DNA from: Apoderus coryli
Taxonomy: Eukaryota; Arthropoda; Insecta; Coleoptera; Attelabidae
Assembly: GCA_911728435.2 (NCBI GenBank)
Contig: OU452206.1
Coordinates: forward strand, 11,004,297-11,068,296
Direction: 5' to 3'
Length of the DNA stretch: 64,000 bases
Every line of letters begins with the position of its first letter. Positions within the stretch are counted from its first letter, which is position 1. The notes under the pieces were generated by a model. The model had not been told where the DNA came from, did not search any database, and saw nothing but the letters and a program-made list of their open reading frames with translations. Of this stretch, positions 20,872 to 31,904 are shown in pieces. Made by a program: the position numbers and the translations under genes.

Positions 20872-21270
20872 GCATTTTTTATCTGCTTTGCAGTGATAGA
20901 TCACTTTTGATATTTGCTCCCATAATTCTTGAGGAAATAGCGTTTAAAATTGCACCAGTTAGGTAGTTGGAACGTATATATATATATTACAATTAAAATA
21001 CAATATTCCGAAAGTTGTTACTGTGGTGTCATTGATAGTCTTCGCCTCGTATGCGGAAGGTTCTGGGTTCGAATCCCAGCTCTGGCAACACTTTTTTTTC
21101 TAAGTTTTGAATAAATTAAATTAGTATTAGTTAGTTTATTGGAAATGATGAAAATAATACAATTATAATAATTATTATTATTAAAATTCTGTTTCGTTAC
21201 GCAGGTCATATATTTTTGATCATATTATAACTTGTCGGGAAAGTTTTGGGGTAACACAACCGATTTTTTA
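20872..21270 (+). repeat. tRNA-related repeat family D, copy 4
   Basis: Runs from TTTTAAAGCATTTTTTATCT through GATAGATCACTTTTGATAT. The tRNA-like core is at about 21030-21090 (CGCCTCGTATGCGGAAGG, GGGTTCGAATCCC). It then has a T run, TTTCGTTACGCAGGTCATAT and the 3' end CTTGTCGGGAAAGTTTTGGG. It is uninterrupted and shows what the BEL/Pao target looked like before insertion. Confidence 0.75.
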
Positions 21271-21540
21271 TTATTATTTGCGTTTCATTATCATCATCAC
21301 ATTATAGTTCTATCCAAATATTAATTCGTTCCTATATTTACCACTGATGACGTTTGTTTTATTATTTGTATTAATCTAATGTCATTTTGATTAAATTTTG
21401 TGGAAGTATTTGAAGTAATTGAAAGTGATGATGAATTATTAACGTTAACATCACCATAAATAAAAAAAAAAAACAAAACATTTGGAGCTTTTTAAAAACG
21501 GCAGTCGGTTACCATGCAAGACGATAGTGGGCTAGGTAAA

Positions 21541-21863
21541 TCTCAAACTCAAGAAACTCATCAAGGGTGAACCTAAACATGCCAACGGAACGCCTTCGTA
21601 AGAGAATCCTTTATTCACAGTTTAAGGTCGGCTCACGAAATCCGGGAGGACAGCAAAACAGGTACAAGGATGTTCTTAAGACCCACATGAAGAAGTGTGG
21701 CTTGGATGTGAAGAACAAATGGAGGCGTACGATTTACGAGGGTTACCAAGTTTTTGAAGAGCAGCGTCGACGCATCGATGGGGCAGCGCATCTACAACAG
21801 CCGGTAAATGGTGGTGATTGTGTGTGTCAATTTTGTGACAAGGTTTGGATCCGGACCGCATAA
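21541..21863 (+). pseudogene. C-terminal relic of a LINE ORF2-type protein
   Basis: The frame 21567-21863 reads MPTERLRKRILYSQFKVGSR, NRYKDVLKTHMKKCGLDV, then WRRTIYEGYQVFEEQRRR and a final CQFCDK. The arrangement RLRKRILY-x4-GSR...RYKD...K...WR, followed by a Cys-x2-Cys start of a finger, is that of the C-terminus of several non-LTR retrotransposon polyproteins. Upstream RT domains are not adjacent. It may belong to the same ancient LINE as 19806-20145, separated by later insertions, but this is not shown. Confidence 0.55.
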
Positions 21864-23320
21864 GGCACCATAGAAGAAGAAGTCGGTTTCCATGCAGGAC
21901 GATCTCTCGTCTTTCAACTAGGAGATATTGAAAAATATTTATTAATAGCACATGGAACAATAGGTACTGTACTAAATAATTGAGGTTGAAATAGTTGATT
22001 CGCTGGTGCTTTCAGTTCCGACGAGTATCAGCAAATAAAAACGTTTGATATTCATGATGTGTGGTCCAAATTATTCATTATACTACCAGCCACTAAGATG
22101 AATATCTTTTACTGTTACCAAATATGTATATAAATGCAGCTTTTTATTGCTTATGCAGTAAAATTATTTATTAGTCGTCATTTCGTTTTTAACCACCTTC
22201 GGAGGAAAATATTTGTCATTAAAAAATTTCGCTGGCAAAATTTCTTAGTTATACAAGATTCAACTCGATTTTGCAAAAATATTAGCGGGAAAACCACGTT
22301 CTAACCTTAACCGTGTATTTTTATGTTTTTATACAGAATTTGGCTAACAGAAGGTACATTGATTTTAAAGTTAATTAAACAAACAATCATTCAGTTTGCT
22401 AAGAAAAAAATTGATATATCTGGAAAGAATGGTCTTGATTTTGTGATGTAAGTATGGGAACTTTTCAGAACCATTAATCCGGAATCATATATTGATTCTG
22501 GATTGATTATACTTTTGGTGATCATTGTATTTTACTAGATTATAGCATTAAATATTATTTCGGAACCCAAGTGTTTTGATATAGATATAAACGTGAGATA
22601 AAATTTTATTATACGCATATACGATTATATGCGTTTATGCGCACGAAATGCAAAAAATAAATTACAATGTGCGCTATACGTTTAAATCACTAGACTGAAA
22701 ATCAGTTAGCCCAATTTTTGTTTAAATACCAATTAATTTCTATTGGGCTTGAATATGCAGATTCAACTATGAGATTGAGAGAAACTGACTTTAACAGGAG
22801 TTGAACAGCAGCACAATTTTTAAGTCTTCAATGTCCACATCAAAAACATTTATTTATGTGAAAATATAAAGAGTGTCGCATGAAGAAAAAGCAAGTTTGG
22901 TCTGCTGTGCGTTTGTGAACTACCCTGTATAATTGAAAACATTGTTGGGTTGTACATCTCTTCAGTGCCTAAAAGTTTTGTAAAGGATTTTTTTGGCTAT
23001 CGCTAATAGATATTGATATATCTTCCGCCCACACACTAATGGGCCACCCTGTATAAGCGGAATTAATCCATTTTTTTTTTGTAACGGTCCGTTCGATATG
23101 AGTCCCCGGTTTCACAGTAGCCTCATGAACAATCCAATATACCGCACTGCAGGTTTTCAAGCGTCTTTTCCGAAAGTTGTGACTAAAATATTTGTGGGCA
23201 GCTCGACGAGTCATATGATATGTATTTGCTATGCTCCTGGCTATTTTAGTTAATTCCATCAAATGAATCGTGATTTCCTTATCATGTAAATTATTTTTTT
23301 CACTTGCATACTCGCCTGCA
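21864..23320. other. AT-rich DNA, no gene recognised
   Basis: Contains ACCCTGTATAAT at 22923 and GGCCACCCTGTATAAG at 23044, isolated terminus-like sequences. The 122-residue minus-strand frame at 22969-23337 has no recognisable domain and overlaps the start of the foldback element. Confidence 0.45.
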
Positions 23321-24930
23321 TATACCGGGTGTCCCACCGGGAAGGGATTCGATCGATTATGGAGAAACTACACTGTGGATATATTTGAAAATCGGGTGTA
23401 GTCCGTAGAGCGACGTGACCAATTCGGCTAAAATGTTTTCAAGAATCTAGTACTTCCGGTTATACCGGAAATGGGTGTCAACTTCCTTATTTTAAATACG
23501 ACCCTATATAAATTATATATTTTTTGGATTCTCCTTGTAATTCTAAACATATTTTGTGCATAATATGTTATATCCATCGCTAGCCGTTTTCGAAATATTT
23601 GAAATTTTATGTCAAAAATGATGTTTTCAGAATAAAGAATAATAACAATTTTTTATTATATGGAAGCTTTAATAATCTAATTTGTTAGAATATCCTAGAA
23701 GATATAGACCTACTTTAGGCACCGACGTATATTATTTTAGTAAATATTAATACAGGGTATTTGAAAAAAAAAGGCAAAAAATCAAATTGATAAAAGTGTC
23801 AAAATTCATTATTAAACGACAACCCCCCATTTTATATTTTTTTGCATCAAAAATAAGGTCAAGTTTATGAAAGGATGTCTATCCCGAAAACTGATAGTTT
23901 TCAAAATATTGATAATTTTACATTTTTCTATTACAATAGTAATATGAATTGGAAATTTAATTGAATTTAGTTGACCATAATGGCTTTAGATAGCAAATAA
24001 ATATGATGTGAAAAGTGTTTAAAAGTTCAAGGTCAAAATTTTGAACATTTGTTAAAGTGATTTTTTTTTATGAGTTGACCTTAGATAAGTTTGTATCATA
24101 CGTTCACGTTATTAATTAATCAAATTCTTCACAGACTTGAAACTTTCGAAATTATGTATTATTAGTCTAACCACTTTTGGTGATGGTTTGTGTTTTTCTG
24201 GGTATGTGGTAGCAAATGTTATCACACGTTTTTGATATCACTCATTCTCCATAAATAATAAACAAATTTAGATAGTATTCATTAGTACAATTTATAAGCC
24301 CGCCATTATTATTACTACTAATTAATATCTAAAATTTGTCATAATTGTTGATTATTTTTGACAAGTGTCATATTTATTTGCTATCGAAAGCCATTATGGT
24401 TAACTAAATTCAATTAAATTTCCAATTGTTGTAATAGAAAAATGTAAAATTATCAATATTTTGAAAACTATCAGTTTTCGGGATAGACATTCTTTCATAA
24501 ACTTGCCCTTATTTTTGATGCAAAAAAATATAAAATGGGGGTTGCCATTTAAAAATTTTGAATTTTGACACTTTTTTTCAATTTGATTTTTTACCCTTTT
24601 TTCAAATACCCTGTATTAATATTTACTAAAAAAATATACGTAGACGCCTAAAGTATATATATTATACTTCGAAAACGGCTGGCGATAGGTATAACTTATT
24701 ATGCATAAAATATGTTTAGAATTACAAGGAGAATCCAAAAAATATATAATTTATATAGGGTCGTATTTGAAATAAGGAAGTTTACCCCCATTTCCGATAT
24801 AACCGGAAGTACTAGATTCTTGAAAACATTTTAGTCGAATTGGTCCCGTCGACCTAAGTACTACACCAGATTTTCAGATTGTTCCACAGTGTAATCGATC
24901 GAATCCCTTCCCGGTGGGACACCCGGTATA
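23321..24930. mobile_element. Large foldback element, 1.6 kb with >550-bp inverted arms
   Basis: The left arm (23321-24006) and right arm (24369-24930) are inverted copies. Both ends read TATACCGGGTGTCCCACCGG outward-in, consistent with a TA target duplication. The right arm lacks about 100 bp present near 23596-23700. The 360-bp spacer is AT-rich and there is no coding potential. It is a non-autonomous DNA transposon of foldback/MITE type. A decayed fragment of the arm (AAATAAGGAAGTTGGTATAG) appears near 40385-40440. Confidence 0.85.
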
Positions 24931-25580
24931 AATGAATTAATTATAAAAATTATCATAAACTGTATTTCCCAAAAAAAATTAGACAATAATTAGTGAAATG
25001 TTTACCAAACATTGGTATTTTGCGCCCTTGAAATAAAAATAGCTATTAGTACGTTCAGTTTTACGTCATTTATTATGCATTTCTAGTTAGTAATACAAAC
25101 AAAACTTTAATGCAATCATGGGAAATTATAATAGATACCGTAGGTAATATCTATTAAGCTGTATTTTTGTGAAAACAATTCCTAGAAAAATTTCAATTAG
25201 CACGTCAAATAAAATATTTTCGTATTATACTGATATTACAAGTACAACGACGACGGTGTGCACTGCTATTATTAATATTGCACTCATATGAAAATGTGTT
25301 ATTTTGAAAATGTACCTATCTAACATTGCACAATGTTTACATACATAAAACATATTAATCAGATCCGTAAAGGATACGACACGTGGTAACTTTATCTTCC
25401 AGGATCAATACTTATCCGGATATTATTTTGGTATTTTACAATTTTAAAATGTAAATTGGTAATAAGTAATTTTTTTTAAATATGAAAATGTTAAAGTTTT
25501 ACGGTTTTGTGGTGCGACTTTTGAGCTCTCTTTCGGTTTGACAAAATAAACGTGCGGTGTTTAGCTGACTACTCCGAAAG
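24931..25580. other. AT-rich DNA, no gene recognised
   Basis: I see nothing supportable here. Confidence 0.5.
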
Positions 25581-25582
25581 TA

Positions 25583-27180
25583 TTAGGTCATTCAATAAGC
25601 CCGTACGATGGCACATATATGGCGTTACTAGAAGCATTGCTTTTTGATAAAAAAAAAATACAGTGGAAACCAAACAATGGCTTGATAAACATTATCCGAA
25701 CTCTGCTCCATCGAGACAAATAATAGTGGTCGTACCAGCACAAATGGTGCAGAGCGCAGTGGACGCCCAAATGAGGCTGTTATTCCAGAAAACGTCAAAA
25801 ATATTCACAATTTCATTATCAATATGTTTGTGATTCTTTGCCTTTGCAGTGCAGAACTTGCACTATGGTGTGTTCGAGATCTGGAGTATCCTCTCAGTAT
25901 CTCTACCATATGTTCGCACAAGTATCACGGATTGAAATGTAAACGAAAAACGCTGAAGTTTGAGCATGGCACCGAAGGGAATATAGTCGCAAGACTAACT
26001 CAACCAACCTTCAGGAAAGCCTAGCACATCTGTGCAATAACGACGCATGTTTTCGTGGCATTTCTCCGCTACTTCCTTGGACGTGACTGACCAAGGGACG
26101 TCTTTCGACGTGTGTTTCACGCATGCTATATGGCTTCCTAGTCATACTGATTAGGACTTCTTCGAGTCCGAAAGCAGATGGATTTCTGTTCCCCAATGTG
26201 TAACTCCTTTGTTACACGCAACAGGAAATTGTTTTGGACATAGTCCAATTCGTTTTCTAATACACTACCTGTTAACATCCAGTCAGCCAAAGTATTGCAC
26301 TTTCTGTTGGAGAATACAAAATTCCACTGTTTCGACTTCGATTAGTCTCGTCAGTTGCGGATGACCGCAAGACAGCGTTTTTCGTTCAAATTCATTATAG
26401 TCGATCGCAAATTGAAGGTGCACGAGCTAGCTGACATTGTAAAGATATAAGATGGTAGTGTTTTTACCATTTTACATGAACATTTGGGTATGCGAAAGCT
26501 CTGTGCAAAGTGGATGCGGCGTGAGCTTACAGTCGACCAGAAACAACAACGAAATGATGTTTCAGAGGAGTGTTTGGCGCTGTTAAACCGCAATAACATG
26601 GAATTATATCGTCGATATGTGACAATCGATGAGACGTGGCTTCACTATCACACACCAGAATCCAAAAGACACTCAGCTGAGTGGACAGCAATCGACGAAA
26701 CGAATCCAAAGTGAGGAAAGACGCAACAGTCGGCCAGTAAGTTGATGGCGTTTGTATTTTGGGATGCGAACGGGATAATATTCCTCTCTCCTCCAAACAG
26801 GAACTACCATTAACAGCGACTATTACTGTGCACTTTTGGATCGCAAAGGAACGGCAACATTTGCAAATAAAAAAGTGTTGTTTCACCATGTCACAAATCG
26901 ATGAAAACTATGGCAAAATTGCATGAATTGGGCTTCGAATTGCTTACCCACCCACCGTATTCTCCAAATTTAGCCCCAGCGAGTTTTTCCTGCTTTCAAA
27001 TCTCAAGAGAATGCTTACTGGAAAGCAATTTAAGGCCAATGATGAAGAAGTAATTACTGAAACTGAGGCCTATTTTGACGAGAAAGAGAAACCGTACCTA
27101 CTATAAAAGTAGTATCGAAAAGTTGGAAAATCGCTATACTCGTTGTATTGCCCTCGATATATGGACAAAAGAAGGGTGAA
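25583..27180 (+). pseudogene. Mariner transposase, decayed copy split by an insertion
   Basis: Begins with the terminal repeat TTAGGTCATTCAATAAGCCC at 25583 (TA before it). The transposase matches the copies at 16836 and 42742: SGRPNEAVIPENVKN before 25820, then from 26391 DRKLKVHELADIVK, MGMRKLCAKWMRRELTVDQK, IDETWLHYHTPESKR, and in other frames HELGFELLTHPPYSP and YYKSSIEKLENRYTRCIAL. There are many stops and frameshifts. A 571-bp foreign segment interrupts it (25820-26390). The 3' terminal repeat is not visible. Inactive. Confidence 0.85.
25820..26390. mobile_element. 571-bp insertion within mariner, flanked by 8-bp direct repeat
   Basis: TTCATTAT occurs at 25812-25819 and again at 26391-26398, exactly where the mariner reading is interrupted. 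Removing the segment plus one repeat restores alignment to the other mariner copies. The insert is less AT-rich than its surroundings, has no obvious inverted ends, and has a 66-residue open frame at 25824-26024 of unknown nature. An 8-bp duplication would fit an hAT-type non-autonomous element. A captured gene fragment is an alternative. Confidence 0.5.
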
Positions 27181-27540
27181 AGCGAGGGTCGAGCTGCATT
27201 TATGTTGCAACCGGAAGGCGTTGGGGTAAATATGCATTTAACTGGATTGGGTTGAGCTTTGCAATATCTGCGTTCGGTTCAACTATATCAAACATCGGTG
27301 GTAATGCTCCCTGTTATTCGAGTTAAAAGAAGCAATTCAAGAGGAAGAATTAAGCAATTCAAGAGGAATTAAAGGAATTAAGCAATTCAAGAGGAAGAAT
27401 TAAAATTTTTGCTGGAAACACGGAGGAATTTGTCCCAACATATTTCATACTAGTGAAGGCAGAGCTAACTTGCCTAAAAATGAAGACCACCTAGTGTTGA
27501 TTAGACCTTATAATAAAATATATTATAACAAGATGTTTTT
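27181..27540. other. Non-coding stretch with short tandem repeat between mariner fragments
   Basis: Units of AGCAATTCAAGAGGAAGAAT recur about three times at 27327-27404. The end (ACAAGATGTTTTTGGCGACA, about 27529) matches the terminal part of the element at 47541-47925. Confidence 0.5.
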
Positions 27541-27785
27541 GGCGACAAAGACAATGCACCGTGTCACAAATCGATGAAAACTATGGCAAAATTAAATGAA
27601 TTGGGTTTCGAATTGCTTACCCACCCACCGTATTCTCCACATTTAGCCCCCAATAACTTTTTCCTGTTTTCAGATCTCAAGAGAATGCTTGCTGGAAAGA
27701 AATTTAAGTCCAATGATGAAGTAATCGCTGAAAATGAAGCCTATATTTAGAGAAATCGTACTATCGAAGTGGTATCGAAAAGCAT
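27541..27785 (+). pseudogene. Mariner transposase 3' fragment
   Basis: Matches the C-terminal third of the local mariner family: KDNAPCHKSMKTMAKLNELG, FELLTHPPYSPHLAP, RMLAGKKFKSNDEVIAENEA, then a stop and YYRSGIEK. It includes the second catalytic Asp and the region of the third. It is a separate fragment because the same region is already present at 26880-27130. Inactive. Confidence 0.75.
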
Positions 27786-27869
27786 GCTTCAGAAAATATC
27801 TAAATTAAATATTGATTGACTTGAAAAACTTTTGGTATAAGAAAATATGATCCAATCTCTTATACCTTG

Positions 27870-28168
27870 TCTACCGTCAATGGCTTAATATGGCCAACAA
27901 AAGGAAGTTACATTCGTTCGTCCTTTTCCACAAAATTACCGCCATATTTATACCGAAGAATTACCCACCGAACTCATGTTCACAATGTGAGCAGCATAAA
28001 ACAACCGGAGGTCCTTCAGTTATAATCTGCCCAAGCTGTAGGTACAATGAAATTGATCCTGGTTTTAAAGCTCTCCCTAACTTAAAAATTAAAAGACGTT
28101 TTTTCGAAAAATTGTTTGACGAACAAGTCATTCTCACTGATTCTAATGCTTTGGGATCGGCCTTATAA
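27870..28168 (+). pseudogene. LINE RT C-terminal relic (tentative)
   Basis: The frame 27890-28168 starts WLNMANKRKLHSFVLFHKI, which resembles WLRMDQRRLLHSLVFYNKI of family A at 38492-39076. It ends RYNEIDPGFKALPNLK and RRFFEKLF, like the C-terminal 'YN-LP-xx-K-xx-FK-xx-L' end of LINE proteins. The middle has CSQC and CPSC pairs that could be chance. Moderate confidence only. Confidence 0.4.
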
Positions 28169-29530
28169 TTGCTTGTTTTTGGGAAATGGTTAAATTTATA
28201 ATTATTTTTTTTTTGTAAATTATTATTATCATTGTTTTGTTGAATATTCTAATTGTTGTGGAAAGTTGTAATTTTTATTTCTGTGCGTTGGTTACTGTTC
28301 ATTTTATTTTTTATGTGTACTACTAGGTGTCCGTTGAAAAGCAGCTTTGCTGGACCTTTTGGCATTTTTTGTTTTCTTCTCTTTTTTAAGATTGTATCTT
28401 TTTTTTTTTCAATAAGTTTATATCTCCAACTATGGTTTTTGTACACAAATTATGCCATTAAATTCATTTATTATTATTTTATATAAGATAATACCTGCCT
28501 CCTAAATTACCAACTAACTTAGTTTACTAGTTCAAAAAAACTAATTATACAAGTTTAAAGTATAAACTTATTTGAATGACGCACCCGGTATATATTTATA
28601 GAACACAACGTGTACTTTTATGCACTTTTTACGCAACCTACATAATAATAGTTATTATATTTACCTCTTGATTATTATATTTTGTATATAATTTGTGTAT
28701 GTTTATGCGTTGTGAAAATGATAAGATAAATAATTGATATTTTGCAACAAAATATATTATTATTGACAACATTAAACAAATATACAGAGACCGTTAAAGT
28801 GTTAGATTTAATAAATAATTTTGTTACTTTTGATTATTTTACGTGAGGCAAATAGAAATGAACTGGTTCCTTTGAGGCACGACCAGCTTTCCATACTGAA
28901 ATTTACTGTATTAAATGTACTGTATGTATAATATAAATTAAAAAACGAGTAGAAGTGAGTATTTTTTTAAAGGGCTCATTATAAATGGCGTGCGGAGAAC
29001 TTAAAGATCAAGGAAGCTATGTTCACAAACATAAATATTTTAACAAAATGATGCGGTTTTAGATACCACAGATTACGAAATGTCATGCTAAAATATGAAT
29101 AACTACACATTACGATACTACCGTGGTAAGCTTGTGTCCAATTAAAAGAGCGTGGCATTAAATTACGCAGATATTTGTACTGTTTTTATTTTTTGAACAA
29201 AATAAGTAGATAATAAAAATAATATGTAATCTTGTTTTGGTATTATTTTTTTTAGATCACCTTCAGGGTATTCAAATTATTACAAAAGAAACTTCTTATA
29301 GATAGGTATTTCAAAAATTGTAATTATTACAGTAATTTAAATTTGTTTGAAGTATTTAACGAATATAAAATATGAGAAAATAGGTATTGTTAGTTTTACT
29401 TATTTTGTAAGATAAAAACATCATATCATTCTTCTAGCTAGCTATCAAATCGGAATCAACAAAAATTAACTTTTCACGAAAAAAAAAAGGCTGCTCTTTC
29501 AGATTTTAAAACCTGTTTAGCATTAGATAT
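28169..29530. other. AT-rich DNA, no gene recognised
   Basis: Low-complexity frames only. I see nothing supportable. Confidence 0.5.
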
Positions 29531-29850
29531 ACAGGGTGAAAAGTTATGACAATTTATCATAGCAATAGGTTGTAAGTAGTGCCCCCTATGAGCAACGTAA
29601 AAAGTTAACATATTCATTTTTCTCATACCTAAAAGCATTAAGCTGCCAATTTTGAAGTCGACAGCCCACGATGCACGATAATACCAGCTTCCAAAGATTA
29701 TACTACAATAGTCACCGCACTTGTACTTATATTCCAATTTCGCCGACCGACGGCAGGCCTCTCACCGGGTGAGAAGTTTCAGAACGTAGTTGATAAGACC
29801 GTCCGCGCGAACAGCGTTATTTCGAATATTGTAAATCATATTAAACTCCC
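29531..29850 (+). repeat. Dispersed repeat E with Tc1/mariner-like end, joined to a second repeat
   Basis: ACAGGGTGAAAAGTTATGAC at 29531 is a transposon-end-like start, repeated inverted at about 62245-62265. The following sequence (GTTGCTCATAGGGGGC, complement strand) is shared with 60480-60600. From about 29690 to 29850 it passes into a block (CCTCTCACCGGGTGAGA, GTCCGCGCGAACA) that recurs at 53790-53945 in the same orientation. No coding potential. Confidence 0.6.
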
Positions 29851-31375
29851 TTTTTACGACGCCTAAGACCGCCTGCCCAACTGAAGTTTAAATTAGACAT
29901 TAGTTTAAAGGTTATAATACAGCGACATGTTGCCAAGTGTATCGATTTACCGTGCATTTAAAGTAAAAAATGTATTTAGAAAATGTAGATGATTTTGACT
30001 TGCAATCATGCGAAATATTAAATATTATGTTAGCACCACATAACACTTGTGTGTGTTATGTGGTTAGCACCTACCTTTCCGATATGTCTAACATGCCATA
30101 GAATGATTTTTGAACTTCCTGGGGACCGCTTGGTTTTCCTCGTTCATTCTTCTTGTTTAATGTCAGGTACTCAGCGCGACGACCACGACAAGGTGGATCC
30201 CCTCCATCAGAAAAACCCCAAGGGTAACAAAAAACACACAAATGCAAATAACACTAGCACTACAACAGCAAATGTTCAAAGATGCCACGGTTAACTTCAC
30301 TTTATTTACGCGCTTAATCACTGAACTTCGGATACGTGCAAAAACACCTGAATTATTGCGGATTCGATCGGCTGCCCCTCAATTTGTAGATGTAACTGCT
30401 GTTCATCACCAATCTCCGTTTCATAGACAATAGTCTTCATGTAGATATAAAATTATTATTATTTTACATAAATCGTTCATGTTTTACAACAGGAACTCCT
30501 CACTCATCACAATAATAATATGTAGGCCTACAACCTATACCGTAAATTGTTGTGCTTCAAATTGATTCTTAAAGTTACGCTATTTCGGCCGATCTCTTTC
30601 ATCACAAAATTTAAACAAACAAATCATAGATAGGTGTTTATTGAAACAAATTAAAAATACGGTTAAGAATCTTATGGTATAAACCTGCATTATAATCTGA
30701 TAAATATTTTGGGAATTTGTTTTTGCAAAGCAGCAATTTTATTATTAACGAAATCTTAAATCTTTACTTAGCAAAAAATATCAACAACTAACTTGTGCTT
30801 ATAAATTACATTGACATACAAATGATATTTGACAGTTCACAATTTCCTAAAAACTAAAACATAAGTCGAATTCACTCCATGACCGATTATAGCCGGTTTA
30901 ACTTTTTGCATTCACGCGACCCCGGTTATTGGCGGTTTCACTATGATGACGTCACGCAAAAGACCATCATGACATCACAGCTAGCTGTGACATATTTTCT
31001 TTGCGATTTCACAAGAGTCCGAAACCGTCAGAAACAGTCGGGATTCTGCGCAAACTAATGATGTGACATGATCACCTACGGGTAGGTAATAAAGTGCTTA
31101 TAATCTATATTCGGTGATAATACTGGTAGTACAAACAAACAAATAAAATAATACCTTTGATCACCCTGTTTTTCCTAAACCATCAACATTTGTTTGGGTC
31201 GGTATTTTGTATTTTCTAATATAATAAAATGTTCAAATAATTAATAATAAAAGTCCAATCCATATGAAATTTGTTTAACCACAAAATGGTAAGTTCTTCT
31301 GAAATAAAAACCTTGTGCTATCTAACAAAAAGTATGTATAAAATAGTCGTTTAATATACATGAGATCTCTCTAAA
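29851..31375. other. No gene recognised; small repeat near 31100-31195
   Basis: The segment about 31150-31195 is the inverse of 60425-60475 (ACAGGGTGATCAAA end). A perfect TGACGTCA lies in 30948-30957, which could be a CREB-type site or chance. The 81-residue frame at 30049-30294 shows no domain. Confidence 0.45.
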
Positions 31376-31378
31376 GCT

Positions 31379-31411
31379 TTTGATGATGATGAGTCTCGAA
31401 ACATGTATGAC
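31379..31411 (+). ncRNA. Hammerhead-like motif, strongly decayed
   Basis: TGATGATGATGAGTCTCGAA followed by ACATGTATGAC matches the 3' half of the motifs at 10913 and 18949. Helix II has collapsed to GAG-T-CTC and helix I no longer pairs. Recorded as a relic. Confidence 0.35.
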
Positions 31412-31601
31412 TATAATAATCTAAATTAACGATAATTATATTAAATAATAAAATGTTAATTAATATTATTTAATTATTATTTAAAATTTTACATAATTTT
31501 AAAGTATTTTTATATACCGCTATCTATAGCTTTATATTTATAAAATTTGGTTATAATTCACAAATTATTTTCAAAAAGAATTACGGGGAAATGTTCCGTT
31601 T

Positions 31602-31904
31602 GTGTGTCCACCAATAAGAAGAAAATTACTAAGAAATGTGCAATTCAATGTAGGCGATGTAAACAACAAAATAGATAATATTTATTGTAATGCATGCATG
31701 TATTCATGTGAAAAACCATGCATACAGTCAGAACCAGTCAGTATAGTTAAAAATAAACTCAAAATACACGAGTATAGTTGCTTTCAAATTCTGCCGTATA
31801 TACAGTATTATCATCGAATATTAACTTTTTAACTGTGGTATTATACAATATGGACTAAACGCACAGTATATTTAACGGGAGATATTTACGCTGACTAAGA
31901 GCCA
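31602..31904. other. Short open frame of unknown meaning
   Basis: A 76-residue plus-strand frame (31602-31832) contains several Cys (IYCNACMYSCEKPC) but matches no finger family I know. Treat as unsupported. Confidence 0.2.

Noticed and set aside
22969..23337. 122-residue minus-strand open frame
   Set aside because: No recognisable domain, overlaps the foldback element end, and contains translated transposon-end sequence.
25824..26024. 66-residue open frame inside the mariner insertion as a gene
   Set aside because: No domain and no supporting context; left as part of an unclassified insert.
27327..27404. CRISPR-like array
   Set aside because: Units are adjacent without unique spacers; a short tandem repeat in a eukaryotic sequence.
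30049..30294. 81-residue plus-strand frame as a gene
   Set aside because: No domain, no splice or promoter context, and Asn/Thr-rich end.
30948..30957. CREB site as evidence of a promoter
   Set aside because: A single TGACGTCA with no gene nearby; could be chance.
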